A program made the position numbers and the translations under genes. Shown here piece after piece: positions 1 through 7,447 of a DNA stretch of 64,000 nt. Location: positions 1,889,501-1,953,500 of the forward strand of contig NZ_CP114200.1 in NCBI RefSeq assembly GCF_029392895.1, in the 5' to 3' direction. Each line of letters begins with the position of its first letter. Within the stretch, counting starts at the first letter, position 1. The notes below the pieces were generated by a model. It had not been told where the DNA came from. It was given only the letters and a program-made list of their open reading frames with translations, and searched no databases. Origin of the DNA: Streptomyces sp. 71268. GTDB taxonomy: Bacteria; Actinomycetota; Actinomycetes; Streptomycetales; Streptomycetaceae.

Positions 1-2089
1 CGGCGGGGGGCTCGCCGGTCACGGGCGGGCGCTCCCGCCACGGGTCCGGGGGGCCGGGCCGGGCCAGCTCGGCGGCCAGGCCCGGGATCTCCAGGTGCAC
101 CACGACCACCGGCTTGGGCACGCCGCTCGCGGCGGCCGACTCCCGGATCGCCCGCGCCAGCTCCGTGGCGGGCTCCTCGTCGACGGCGGGGATGGCCGTG
201 ACGACGACGGCGTCGCACAGGTCGTCGGCCAGGGCCCGATCGAGGGCCGCGCGGAAGTCGGCGGGCTGGGCGGCCGTGGTCAGGTCGAGCGGCGGCAGCG
301 GGCGCAGGCCCTCGGTCAGGCACGCGTCGTAGCTGATCAGGCCGAGCGACTCCGAGTTGCCGAGGATCGCCACCCGGGGGCCGCGCGGCAGGGGCTGCGC
401 GGCCAGGAACAGGCCCACGTCGGCCAGCTCGGTGACCGTGTCCACGCGGATGACGCCCGCCTGTCGGAACAGCGCGGAGACCGTGGCGTCGGGGATGCGG
501 GTCGTGGGCACCGCGTGCCCGGGGGGTTCGCTGCCGCTGTGCCGGGCGCCCTTGACGACCACGACCGGCTTGAGGGCCGCGGTGCGCTTGGCGAGCCGGG
601 TGAACTTACGGGGGTTGCCGATGGACTCCAGGTACAGCAGCGCGACGTGCGTGTGGGGGTCGTCGTGCCAGTACTGGAGCAGGTCGTTGCCCGAGACATC
701 GGCCCGGTTGCCGGCCGAGACGAAGGTGGAGATGCCGAAGAGGCCGGAGCCGCGCCGGTGCAGCCCCGACAGCAGGGCGATGCCGATCGCGCCGGACTGG
801 GTGAACAGGCCCAGGTTGCCGGCCGGTGGCATCTGGGGCGAGAGGGAGGCGTTCATCCGCACCCCGTCGGCCGTGTTGATGATCCCCAGGGCGCCGGGGC
901 CGATCAGCCGCATCCCGTACGACCTGACCTGCCGGACCAGCTCCCGCTGTCGCTCCAGGCCCGTCGGCCCGCTCTCGGCGTACCCGGAGGAGACCACGAC
1001 CAGGCCCTGCACGCCGCGCTCACCGCAGTCGGCGACCACGGCGGGCACCTGCTCGGCCGGGACCGCGATGACGGCCAGGTCCACCGGCTCCTCGATGTCG
1101 CGCAGCGAGCGGTAGGCGGCGACGCCCGGCGGCTCGTCGGCGGAGGCCCCGTCGGTGGGGTGCCCGTCGGTGGGGGCCCCTTCGGCGGGGGGCCCGGCCG
1201 GCTCCGCGCCGGGGTGCTCCGGTGTCGCACCGACCGCGTCGGGTGCGCCGGGTGCGCCCGCCCTCACCCGTGGCGCGGCTTCGGCGGCGCGGCGGGCCTG
1301 GGCCAGGTCGGCGCCCGTCAGCCACGAGCGCCCCGGAGCGAAGGCGTGGTTGACCGCGCACACCCGGCCCGTGTAGCCGCCGCTCAGCAGGTCCACGAGG
1401 ACCGCCCGGCCGGCGCCGCCGGGCCGGCGGCTGGCCCCGACGACCGCGACCGAACCGGGCGCGAGCAGCCGCTGCACGGAGCGGGCCTCGGCACGCTGCT
1501 CCCGGGCGCGCATGACGGCCAGCGACCGGGCCGTGGGTTCGAGGTCGAACTCCAGTCGGACGACGCCGTCCTCGAAGCTGCGCTGCTGGGTGTAGCCCGC
1601 GTCCGTGAACACCTTGATCATCTTGGTGTTGGCGGGGAGCACCTCGGCGGCGAAGCGGCGGATGGCGCGCTCCCTGGCGACGGCGGCGATGTGTTCGAGC
1701 AGGGCGGAGGCGACGCCGCGCCCCTGGTGGGCGTCCTGCACGAGGAAGGCGACCTCGGCCTCGTCCGCCGGCGCCGACGAGGGGCGGCCGCGCTCGTCGA
1801 TGCGGTCGTACCGGACCGTGGCGATGAACTCGTCGCCGACCGTCGCCGCCAGGCCGACCCGGTTCACGTAGTCGTGGTGGGTGAAGCGGTGCACATCGCG
1901 GTCGGAGAGCCGGGGGTAGGGGGCGAAGAAGCGGTAGTACTTGGACTCGTCCGAGACCCGCTCGTAGAAGTCGACCAGGCGCTGGCCGTCGTCGGGCGTG
2001 ATGGGGCGGATCTGGGCGGTGCCGCCGTCGCGGAGCACCACGTCCGCTTCCCAGTGCGTCGGATAGGCGTGCTCGGGCGGCGTTTCCAT
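1..2089 (-). CDS. GNAT / NDP-forming acyl-CoA synthetase fusion protein (Pat-type protein acyltransferase), 3' end cut by window
   Basis: About 696 codons are visible; the reading frame runs off the window start, so the C-terminus is missing. Residues about 10-180 form a GNAT acetyltransferase domain with an acetyl-CoA loop around QDAHQGRGVASALL. An NDP-forming acetyl-CoA synthetase-like region follows: a CoA-binding Rossmann segment (GSVAVVGASRRPGGAG) and the segment LGLFTQSGAIG. An Ala/Pro/Gly/Asp-rich insert separates parts of the CoA-binding domain. Proteins of this build acetylate lysines of enzymes such as acetyl-CoA synthetase; the GNAT-first order is the one reported for actinomycete type II enzymes. 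The ATG at 2089 has only a weak GGAG very close by, while a TAGTCT box ends 7 nt upstream, so the transcript may be nearly leaderless. It diverges from the HPr gene. The family is clear; the substrate is not. Confidence 0.88.
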   Translation of the reverse strand, partial: METPPEHAYPTHWEADVVLRDGGTAQIRPITPDDGQRLVDFYERVSDESKYYRFFAPYPRLSDRDVHRFTHHDYVNRVGLAATVGDEFIATVRYDRIDERGRPSSAPADEAEVAFLVQDAHQGRGVASALLEHIAAVARERAIRRFAAEVLPANTKMIKVFTDAGYTQQRSFEDGVVRLEFDLEPTARSLAVMRAREQRAEARSVQRLLAPGSVAVVGASRRPGGAGRAVLVDLLSGGYTGRVCAVNHAFAPGRSWLTGADLAQARRAAEAAPRVRAGAPGAPDAVGATPEHPGAEPAGPPAEGAPTDGHPTDGASADEPPGVAAYRSLRDIEEPVDLAVIAVPAEQVPAVVADCGERGVQGLVVVSSGYAESGPTGLERQRELVRQVRSYGMRLIGPGALGIINTADGVRMNASLSPQMPPAGNLGLFTQSGAIGIALLSGLHRRGSGLFGISTFVSAGNRADVSGNDLLQYWHDDPHTHVALLYLESIGNPRKFTRLAKRTAALKPVVVVKGARHSGSEPPGHAVPTTRIPDATVSALFRQAGVIRVDTVTELADVGLFLAAQPLPRGPRVAILGNSESLGLISYDACLTEGLRPLPPLDLTTAAQPADFRAALDRALADDLCDAVVVTAIPAVDEEPATELARAIRESAAASGVPKPVVVVHLEIPGLAAELARPGPPDPWRERPPVTGEPPA

Positions 2090-2197
2090 GGCTCCAAGAC
2101 TAGGCGGGGGCACCGACAACGGTCCGACTCGCGCTCAGCGTTGCGCCGGGGCAGGCTGTGGAAGGGCTTCGCCAGAGCACTCCGCACCCCGTGAGAG

Positions 2198-2213
2198 ACT
2201 GGTCTAGACAACA
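2198..2213 (+). promoter_or_regulatory. dre-like DasR operator upstream of HPr gene
   Basis: The 16-mer ACTGGTCTAGACAACA matches the DasR consensus ACTGGTCTAGACCACT at 14 of 16 positions and holds the central GTCTAGAC palindrome. It ends 23 nt before the HPr start codon. DasR is the GntR-family N-acetylglucosamine regulator of Streptomyces and is known to control general PTS genes, so the location fits. Binding itself is inferred. Confidence 0.85.
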
Positions 2214-2236
2214 GCAACCACCTGAAGGGCAACACC

Positions 2237-2518
2237 ATGGTTGAGCGCCGCGTCACCGTCGGCTGGGCAGAGGGCCTGCACGCTCGCCCCGCGTCCATCT
2301 TCGTCCGCGCCGCGACGGCCTCCGGCGTCCCCGTGACGATCGCCAAGCCGGACGGCACCCCGGTCAACGCCGCCTCGATGCTCGCCGTGCTCGGCCTCGG
2401 CGCGCAGGGCGGCGAGGAGATCGTGCTCGCATCGGAGGCCGACGGCTCCGAGGCCGCGCTCGACCGGCTGGCCAAGCTCGTCGCCGAGGGGCTTGAGGAG
2501 CTTCCGGAGACGGTCTGA
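2237..2518 (+). CDS. ptsH: HPr phosphocarrier protein of the sugar phosphotransferase system
   Basis: The product has 93 residues, the usual HPr size. It takes phosphate from enzyme I on the histidine of the GLHARPA motif (His about residue 16) and passes it to EIIA proteins in the cytoplasm. The second conserved region around Ser (NAASMLAVLGLGAQGGEE) corresponds to the Ser46 regulatory site of Gram-positive HPr. The ATG at 2237 is preceded by GAAGGG at good distance. The gene is monocistronic: a strong hairpin follows the stop codon and the next gene is on the other strand. A DasR-type site upstream ties it to N-acetylglucosamine control. No odd residues were seen. Confidence 0.95.
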   Translation: MVERRVTVGWAEGLHARPASIFVRAATASGVPVTIAKPDGTPVNAASMLAVLGLGAQGGEEIVLASEADGSEAALDRLAKLVAEGLEELPETV

Positions 2519-2537
2519 GTCGCTTTTCAGCACCCTG

Positions 2538-2578
2538 CGAAGCCGCGGTGATCCCCCTGGGACGTCACCGCGGCTTCG
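2538..2578 (+). terminator. Hairpin terminator after HPr gene
   Basis: A perfect 14-bp inverted repeat (CGAAGCCGCGGTGA at 2538-2551 with TCACCGCGGCTTCG at 2565-2578) has a 13-nt loop and begins 20 nt after the HPr stop codon. There is no U-tract, as is common for Streptomyces terminators. Confidence 0.8.
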
Positions 2579-2678
2579 TCGTTTCCGCCCCGGGAAGGGG
2601 CGTGCGCTGTCGTACGGGCGCCGCCGCGGCGCGCGGCCGCGCGCCGGCCCCCGTGGCCCGGGCCCGAGCCGAGACGCG

Positions 2679-2711
2679 CCGAGGGCCCCGGCTCGGTGCC
2701 GGGGCCCTCGG
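2679..2711 (-). terminator. Hairpin terminator after the M23 peptidase gene
   Basis: A 13-bp perfect stem (CCGAGGGCCCCGG at 2679-2691, CCGGGGCCCTCGG at 2699-2711) with a short loop lies 43 nt beyond the minus-strand stop of the M23 peptidase. It could stop transcription from both directions. Confidence 0.75.
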
Positions 2712-2753
2712 TGTGGGACGTGCGGGGGCCGGGCGGGGTGGCCCGGCCTCGCC

Positions 2754-3659
2754 TCAGATGTTGACGCCGTGGGAGCGCAGGTAGGCGACGGGGTTGATGT
2801 CCGAGCCGTACTCGGGCGACGTGCGGGCCTCGAAGTGCAGGTGCGCGCCGAAGGAGTTGCCCGTGTTGCCGGCGAGACCGATCTGCTCGCCGGGGGCCAC
2901 GCTCTGGCCCACCGAGACGGAGATCGAGTCGAGGTGCCCGTACTGCGTGTAGGTGCCGTCGTTCATCTTGATCACGACGTTGTTGCCGTACGCGCCGCCC
3001 CAGCCGGCCTCGACGATGGTGCCGGCGCCCACGGCGCGCACCGAGGTGCCGGTGCTGGCGTGGAAGTCGACGCCGGTGTGGCTGCCGGAGGACCAGGCGC
3101 CACCGGACGCCTGGTACTGCGTCGAGACGTACGAGCCCGCGACCGGCAGGACGTAGGAGCCCACCGCGGGACGCTCGGCGGTACGCGACGCGCGCGTGTC
3201 CACGACCTCGCTGGCGCGGGTCTCCTCGGCCTCGCGCTCCGCGGCGGCCCGTGCCTCGGCCGCCTTCTTCGCGGCGGCCTTCTTCTTCGCGGCCTCGGCG
3301 GCGGCCTTGCGCTTGGCCTCCTCCGCCTTCTTCTTCATCTCGGCGGCGTGCTCGGCGGCCTGCTGGCGCGCCTCTTCCTCGGCCTGCTGCTCGGCCGCGG
3401 CCTGCTCGGCGGCGGAGTACTGGGCGTCGGCCTGGGCGCCGATCTTGTCCGCGATGTCCTCGTTCAGGGTCGCGGCCTGGCGCAGGCCGGTGTCCTGGAG
3501 CTCGGGGACGCCGTCGGCGCCCGGGGCGGCCATCGCGGGAGCGGCTATGCCGGCGACGACGCCGGTGGCCGCGAGGGTGGCCATGCCCGCCGCGTTCGCG
3601 CTGGTACGGACAAAGCGGCTGGGGCGACGGTGCCGCCCAGTGGCACGGGTGAACGCCAT
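2754..3659 (-). CDS. Secreted M23-family peptidoglycan endopeptidase with coiled-coil stalk
   Basis: The product has 301 residues. An N-terminal signal peptide (basic start, hydrophobic segment about residues 20-43, AMAAP cleavage region) directs export. Residues about 75-145 are an Ala/Lys/Glu-rich coiled coil, followed by a C-terminal lysostaphin-type (LytM) domain. The zinc ligands are visible in SHTGVDFH (HxxxD) and in HLHFE near the C-terminus, so the domain should be catalytically competent and cut peptide cross-bridges of cell-wall peptidoglycan. The ATG at 3659 has AAAGGAG 11 nt upstream. Its leader carries a ydaO-type c-di-AMP riboswitch, which in Streptomyces commonly controls cell-wall hydrolases. 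It is transcribed alone and ended by the hairpin downstream. Confidence 0.92.
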   Translation of the reverse strand: MAFTRATGRHRRPSRFVRTSANAAGMATLAATGVVAGIAAPAMAAPGADGVPELQDTGLRQAATLNEDIADKIGAQADAQYSAAEQAAAEQQAEEEARQQAAEHAAEMKKKAEEAKRKAAAEAAKKKAAAKKAAEARAAAEREAEETRASEVVDTRASRTAERPAVGSYVLPVAGSYVSTQYQASGGAWSSGSHTGVDFHASTGTSVRAVGAGTIVEAGWGGAYGNNVVIKMNDGTYTQYGHLDSISVSVGQSVAPGEQIGLAGNTGNSFGAHLHFEARTSPEYGSDINPVAYLRSHGVNI

Positions 3660-3686
3660 GCGGAGGCGTACTCCTTTCCTTCCTTC

Positions 3687-3826
3687 TCGCCTACCGGGTT
3701 AGCTGACGGGTTCGGAGCAGGAAGGTCTCCTACGGTCACCACGCCTCTCGCGAGGATGGCGGCCGATTCACCCCAGGGGACTTGGGTCCCCGGCTCCCCT
3801 GGCTCGCGCCATAAGGGACTCGGCGA
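3687..3826 (-). promoter_or_regulatory. c-di-AMP riboswitch (ydaO-yuaA type)
   Basis: On the minus strand the leader contains the signature blocks of the ydaO motif in order: CGCCGAGTCC, CCGGGGACCCAAG, GGGGTGAAT, GTAGGAGACCTTCC, then CCGAACCCGTCAGCTAACC and GGTAGGCGA. The 5' TCGCC (3822-3826) can pair with the 3' GGCGA (3687-3691) to close P1. The element ends about 28 nt before the M23 peptidase start. In this class c-di-AMP binding usually turns expression off. The assignment rests on recognised conserved blocks; a covariance-model search would settle it. Confidence 0.9.
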
Positions 3827-4356
3827 TGGTTGCCCGGTGCCACGGGTGTGGCGAAGGTGTGACGGACAACGGGGCTGACGCTAAGCGGGACGTCTTTTGA
3901 TCGGCAAACAGAACCGGCCGTTTGTTGCGCACGCCACACGGCAGACAGGCAGCCTCTCCCGCAAAACAGACAAACCGAGAGGCCCCGGCATCCCACTTGA
4001 CACCAGGGCCTCTTAACGGCTCATCAGCAACAGGAGTCCCAGACTCCGCCACGGACACCCGGGGCAATCCGGGCGCCCATGGCGCTCTCTGGGGCACGGT
4101 CAGCTATCGGGCACCGTTGCCCGCGCCCTCGCGTACGCCACCCGGCTCCACGGCCCGCGTGCCGGCCCGCGCCTGCCGGCCCGCGCGGCCCGGCGCCCCG
4201 GGGCCACGGCAGCCGCCCCGCGCCCGGGGCGCCGGTCGGCGCGCCGACCGGCGCCCCGGGCGCGGGCACCACGGGCGCGGACGGCACGGGACCGAGCCCG
4301 GGCCGGGCGGCGCCTGACGGCCCGCCAGCCCGGCTCGGCCGCCGGGGCGCGCGCCG
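3827..4356. other. Intergenic region upstream of the riboswitch and downstream of the M16 operon
   Basis: No credible gene is seen. The part nearest the riboswitch should hold the M23 gene promoter, but no convincing -35/-10 pair was found. A weak hairpin pairs AGAGGCCC (3978-3985) with GGGCCTCT (4006-4013). The rest is extremely GC-rich and contains the 50-bp palindrome listed separately. Confidence 0.6.
4217..4266. repeat. 50-bp perfect palindrome (25-bp arms, no spacer), probable M16 operon terminator
   Basis: The arms are 4217-4241 and 4242-4266, centred on GGCGCGCC at 4238-4245. Every position pairs until 4216/4267. All but one base pair per arm is G-C. It lies 91 nt beyond the M16 peptidase stop codon on the minus strand, so it most likely ends that transcript. 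A perfect spacer-less palindrome of this length is unusual, because such sequences tend to be unstable. Confidence 0.85.
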
Positions 4357-5787
4357 CTAGCCGCTCACCACCCGTACGTCCCCGATGCCCAGCGCCTTCA
4401 CCGGCTCGGCGATCACCGAGGCGTCGCCGACCAGCACGGTCACCAGCCGGTCGGTGGGGAAGGCGGCGACGGCCGCGGCGGTCGCCTCGACCGTGCCGGT
4501 CTCCGCGAGCCGCCGGTAGAGGTGGGCCTGGAAGTCGTCCGGCAGGTGCTGCTCCACCTGATCGGCGAGGGTGCCCGCGACCGAGGCGGCCGTCTCGTAC
4601 TTCAACGGGGCGATCCCCACCAGGTTCTGCACGGCCACGTCGCGCTCGTCGTCCGTGAGCCCGTCGGCGGCCAACGTGCGCAGCACCTTCCACGCGTCCT
4701 CGAGCGCCGGGCCCGTCACCTCGGTGGCCACCGAGCCGCTGATGGCCAGGAGGGACAGGCCCGTGCCCTCCGGCGTGGAGCGCAGGACCTGGGCGAAGGC
4801 CCGCACGCCGTAGGTGTAGCCCTTCTCCTCGCGCAGCACCCGGTCGAGCCGGGAGGTGAGGGTGCCGCCCAGGCAGTAGGTGCCGAGCGTCTGGGCGGGC
4901 CAGACCTGGTCGTGCCGGTCGGCGCCGACCCGGCCGATGAGCAGTTGGGTCTGCACCGCGCCCGGCCGGTCCACGATGACGACCCGGCCGGTGTCGTTGG
5001 CGGTGACGGTGGGCACCGGGCGGGGCGCGGCCGTGTCGCCGCTCCAGGCGCCCAGCGTGTCGGCCAGCGCCTGGTCGAGGTCGACGCCGGTGAGGTCGCC
5101 GACGACGACGGCGGTGGCCGTGGCCGGGCGCACGTGGGCCGCGTAGAAGGCGCGCACGGCGGCGGCGTCCACGCGCGCGACCGACTCCTCGGTGCCCTGG
5201 CGCGGCCGGGACATCCGGGAGTCGGCCGGGAAGAGCTCCTTGGACAGCGTCATCGCGGCCCGCCGGGCCGGGTTGGCCAGCTCGTGCGGGATCTCGTCGA
5301 GCCGGTTGCGCACCAGCCGCTCGATCTCGCCCTCCGGGAAGGCGGGGGCGCGCAGGGCGTCGGCGAGCAGCCCGAGCGCCTTCGTCAGCCGGGAGGCGGG
5401 GACCTCCAGGGAGACGCGCACGCCGGGGTGGTCCGCGTAGGCGTCCAGGGTGGCGCCGCAGCGCTCCAGCTCGGCGGCGAACTCCTCGGCCGAGTGCCGG
5501 TCGGTGCCCTCCGACAGCGCCCGCGCCATGATGGTGGCCACGCCTTCGAGCCCCTGCGGCTCGGCCTCCAGCGGTGCGGCGAGGCTGACCTCGACCGCGA
5601 CGACCTGCTGGCCGGGGCGGTGGCAGCGCAGCACGGTCAGGCCGTTGGGCAACTGGCCGCGCTCGGGCGCCGGGAAGGCCCACGGCCTGGCCTGGCCCGG
5701 CTGCGGCTGGGGGTGGAACTGCATGCTCGTCACGGTGGTGTCCGTCGCGTTCGTCTGCGTCGCGGTCGTGGTTGCGGCGTCGCTCAC
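4357..5787 (-). CDS. M16-family zinc peptidase homologue, non-catalytic partner subunit
   Basis: The product has 476 residues with the two-lobed M16 fold: N-terminal core (PNGLTVLRCHRPGQQVVAVEV) and a C-terminal lobe with the conserved substrate-binding segment YTYGVRAF. The HxxEH zinc motif is absent where it is expected (GLEGVATIMARALSEG), so this copy should not bind catalytic zinc. The adjacent upstream gene keeps the motif. The GTG start at 5787 overlaps the upstream stop codon (GTGA), which implies translational coupling and a 1:1 complex. Paired active/inactive M16 subunits are known, as in mitochondrial processing peptidase. The substrate is unknown. Confidence 0.88.
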   Translation of the reverse strand: MSDAATTTATQTNATDTTVTSMQFHPQPQPGQARPWAFPAPERGQLPNGLTVLRCHRPGQQVVAVEVSLAAPLEAEPQGLEGVATIMARALSEGTDRHSAEEFAAELERCGATLDAYADHPGVRVSLEVPASRLTKALGLLADALRAPAFPEGEIERLVRNRLDEIPHELANPARRAAMTLSKELFPADSRMSRPRQGTEESVARVDAAAVRAFYAAHVRPATATAVVVGDLTGVDLDQALADTLGAWSGDTAAPRPVPTVTANDTGRVVIVDRPGAVQTQLLIGRVGADRHDQVWPAQTLGTYCLGGTLTSRLDRVLREEKGYTYGVRAFAQVLRSTPEGTGLSLLAISGSVATEVTGPALEDAWKVLRTLAADGLTDDERDVAVQNLVGIAPLKYETAASVAGTLADQVEQHLPDDFQAHLYRRLAETGTVEATAAAVAAFPTDRLVTVLVGDASVIAEPVKALGIGDVRVVSG

Positions 5788-7232
5788 CGGCCGGCCCCTT
5801 CCTCGTTGTCCTCGGTCGCTGCGTCGGCCACGTCGGCCGCGGTCGCGGTGGGTGCCGCCCGCACGACGTCGGCCGGCTCGGTGGGCTCCGCGCCCTCGTC
5901 GCCCTCGCCGTCCTCGGCGGCCTCGGCGGCCTCGATCGGCTCGTAGACGAGGACCGCGCGGTTGTCGGGGCGCAGTCGGGCCGCGGCGACGGCCCGCACC
6001 TCGTCGGCGGTGATGTCCAGGACCCGGCCCACGGCGCTCAGCGCGAGCTGCGGGTCACCGAAGAGGACCGCGTAGCGGCACAGTTCGTCGGCCCGGCCGC
6101 CGACCGTGGCCAGTCGGTCCAGCCACTCGCGCTCAAGCTGCGCCTGGGCCCGCTCCATCTCCTCCGGGCTCGGGCCCTCGGCGGCGAAGCGCGCCAGCTC
6201 CTCGTCCACCGCCGCCTCGATGGCGGGCACCTCCACGCCGCCCGAGGTCTTGACGTCCAGCCAGCCGAGCGAGGGCGCGCCGGCCAGGCGCAGCAGCCCG
6301 AAGCCGGCCGCGACGGCCGTGCGGTCGCGCCGCACCAGTCGGTTGTGCAGGCGCGAGGACTCGCCGCCACCGAGCACGGTCAGCGCCAGGTCGGCGGCGT
6401 CCGCCTCCCGGGTGCCGTCGTGCGGCAGCCGGTAGGCGGCCATCAGGGCGCGCGCGGGCACCTCCTCGCGCACCTCCTCGCGCAACTGCGCGCCGATGAT
6501 GTCGGGCAGCGCGCCGTCCCGTGGGGTGGGCTTGCCGTCGTGCGCCGGAATGCTGCCGAAGTACTTCTCGACCCAGGCCAGGGTCTGCTCGGGGTCGATG
6601 TCCCCGACGACGGCGAGTACGGCGTTGTTGGGCGCGTAGTACGTGCGGAAGAACTGCCGCGCGTCCTCCAGCGAGGCCGCGTCCAGGTCCGCCATCGAGC
6701 CGATGGGGGTGTGGTGGTACGGGTGGCCCTCCGGGTAGACCATCGCGGTCAGCCGCTCGAAGGCGGTGCCGTAGGGCACGTTGTCGTACCGCTGGCGGCG
6801 CTCGTTCTTCACCACGTCCCGCTGGTTCTCCATGCTCTCCTCGTCGAGCGCGGAAAGCAGCGAGCCCATCCGGTCGGCCTCCAGCCACAGGGCCAGCTCC
6901 ACCTGGTGGGTGGGCATGGTCTCGAAGTAGTTGGTGCGCTCGAAGCTCGTGGTGCCGTTCAGCGAGCCGCCGGCCCCCTGGACCAGTTCGAAGTGGCCGT
7001 TGCCCCGCACCTGCTTCGAGCCCTGGAACATCAGGTGCTCGAAGAGGTGGGCGAGCCCCGTACGCCCCTTGACCTCGTGGCGGGAGCCGACGTCGTACCA
7101 GAGGCAGACCGCGGCGACCGGGGTCAGGTGGTCCTCGGAGAGCACCACCCGCAGGCCGTTCGCCAGGCGGTGCTCGGTCGCTGTCAGGCCGCCGGAACCG
7201 GCCTGTTGCGTGGCCGTGTGACCCATGGGCAT
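5784..7232 (-). CDS. M16-family zinc metallopeptidase, catalytic subunit
   Basis: The product has 482 residues from the ATG at 7232, chosen because AAGGGA lies 6 nt upstream. The inverted zinc motif HxxEH is present as HLFEH (about residues 62-66) in GLAHLFEHLMFQGS, with a downstream acidic ligand region near NQRDVVKNERRQRYDN. The C-terminal lobe ends in an acidic Ala/Glu-rich tail. This is the active half of the pair with the downstream, motif-less homologue. The gene diverges from parC, so the interval 7233-7447 must hold both promoters. Cytoplasmic location is inferred from the lack of a signal peptide. Confidence 0.9.
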   Translation of the reverse strand: MPMGHTATQQAGSGGLTATEHRLANGLRVVLSEDHLTPVAAVCLWYDVGSRHEVKGRTGLAHLFEHLMFQGSKQVRGNGHFELVQGAGGSLNGTTSFERTNYFETMPTHQVELALWLEADRMGSLLSALDEESMENQRDVVKNERRQRYDNVPYGTAFERLTAMVYPEGHPYHHTPIGSMADLDAASLEDARQFFRTYYAPNNAVLAVVGDIDPEQTLAWVEKYFGSIPAHDGKPTPRDGALPDIIGAQLREEVREEVPARALMAAYRLPHDGTREADAADLALTVLGGGESSRLHNRLVRRDRTAVAAGFGLLRLAGAPSLGWLDVKTSGGVEVPAIEAAVDEELARFAAEGPSPEEMERAQAQLEREWLDRLATVGGRADELCRYAVLFGDPQLALSAVGRVLDITADEVRAVAAARLRPDNRAVLVYEPIEAAEAAEDGEGDEGAEPTEPADVVRAAPTATAADVADAATEDNEEGAGR

Positions 7233-7447
7233 GTACGTCCCTTCGATCGCGCGATCTATCGCGGGTTGAGCAGTCCTGTCACTGTATGCAAGCGGGCTGA
7301 CATCTGGCGAAGTTCCCGGCGAAGCCCCCGCGCGCGGCGGCGTCGCGCGGGGTCCGCCAGCCGGGTCGTGGTCAGCGTTGTCAGTGCGGCGGTCCACAAT
7401 GGTCGGCGTCAGAACTCGCACCGGCAGGAGAAGGAGCCGCAGCCGCG

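Noticed and set aside
95..2194. A 699-codon plus-strand frame
   Set aside because: It is antisense to the GNAT/acyl-CoA synthetase fusion gene and has the Gly/Arg/Val bias of a shadow frame.
3978..4013. AGAGGCCC / GGGCCTCT pair as a terminator
   Set aside because: The loop is 20 nt and the stem only 8 bp, with no gene end nearby that needs it.
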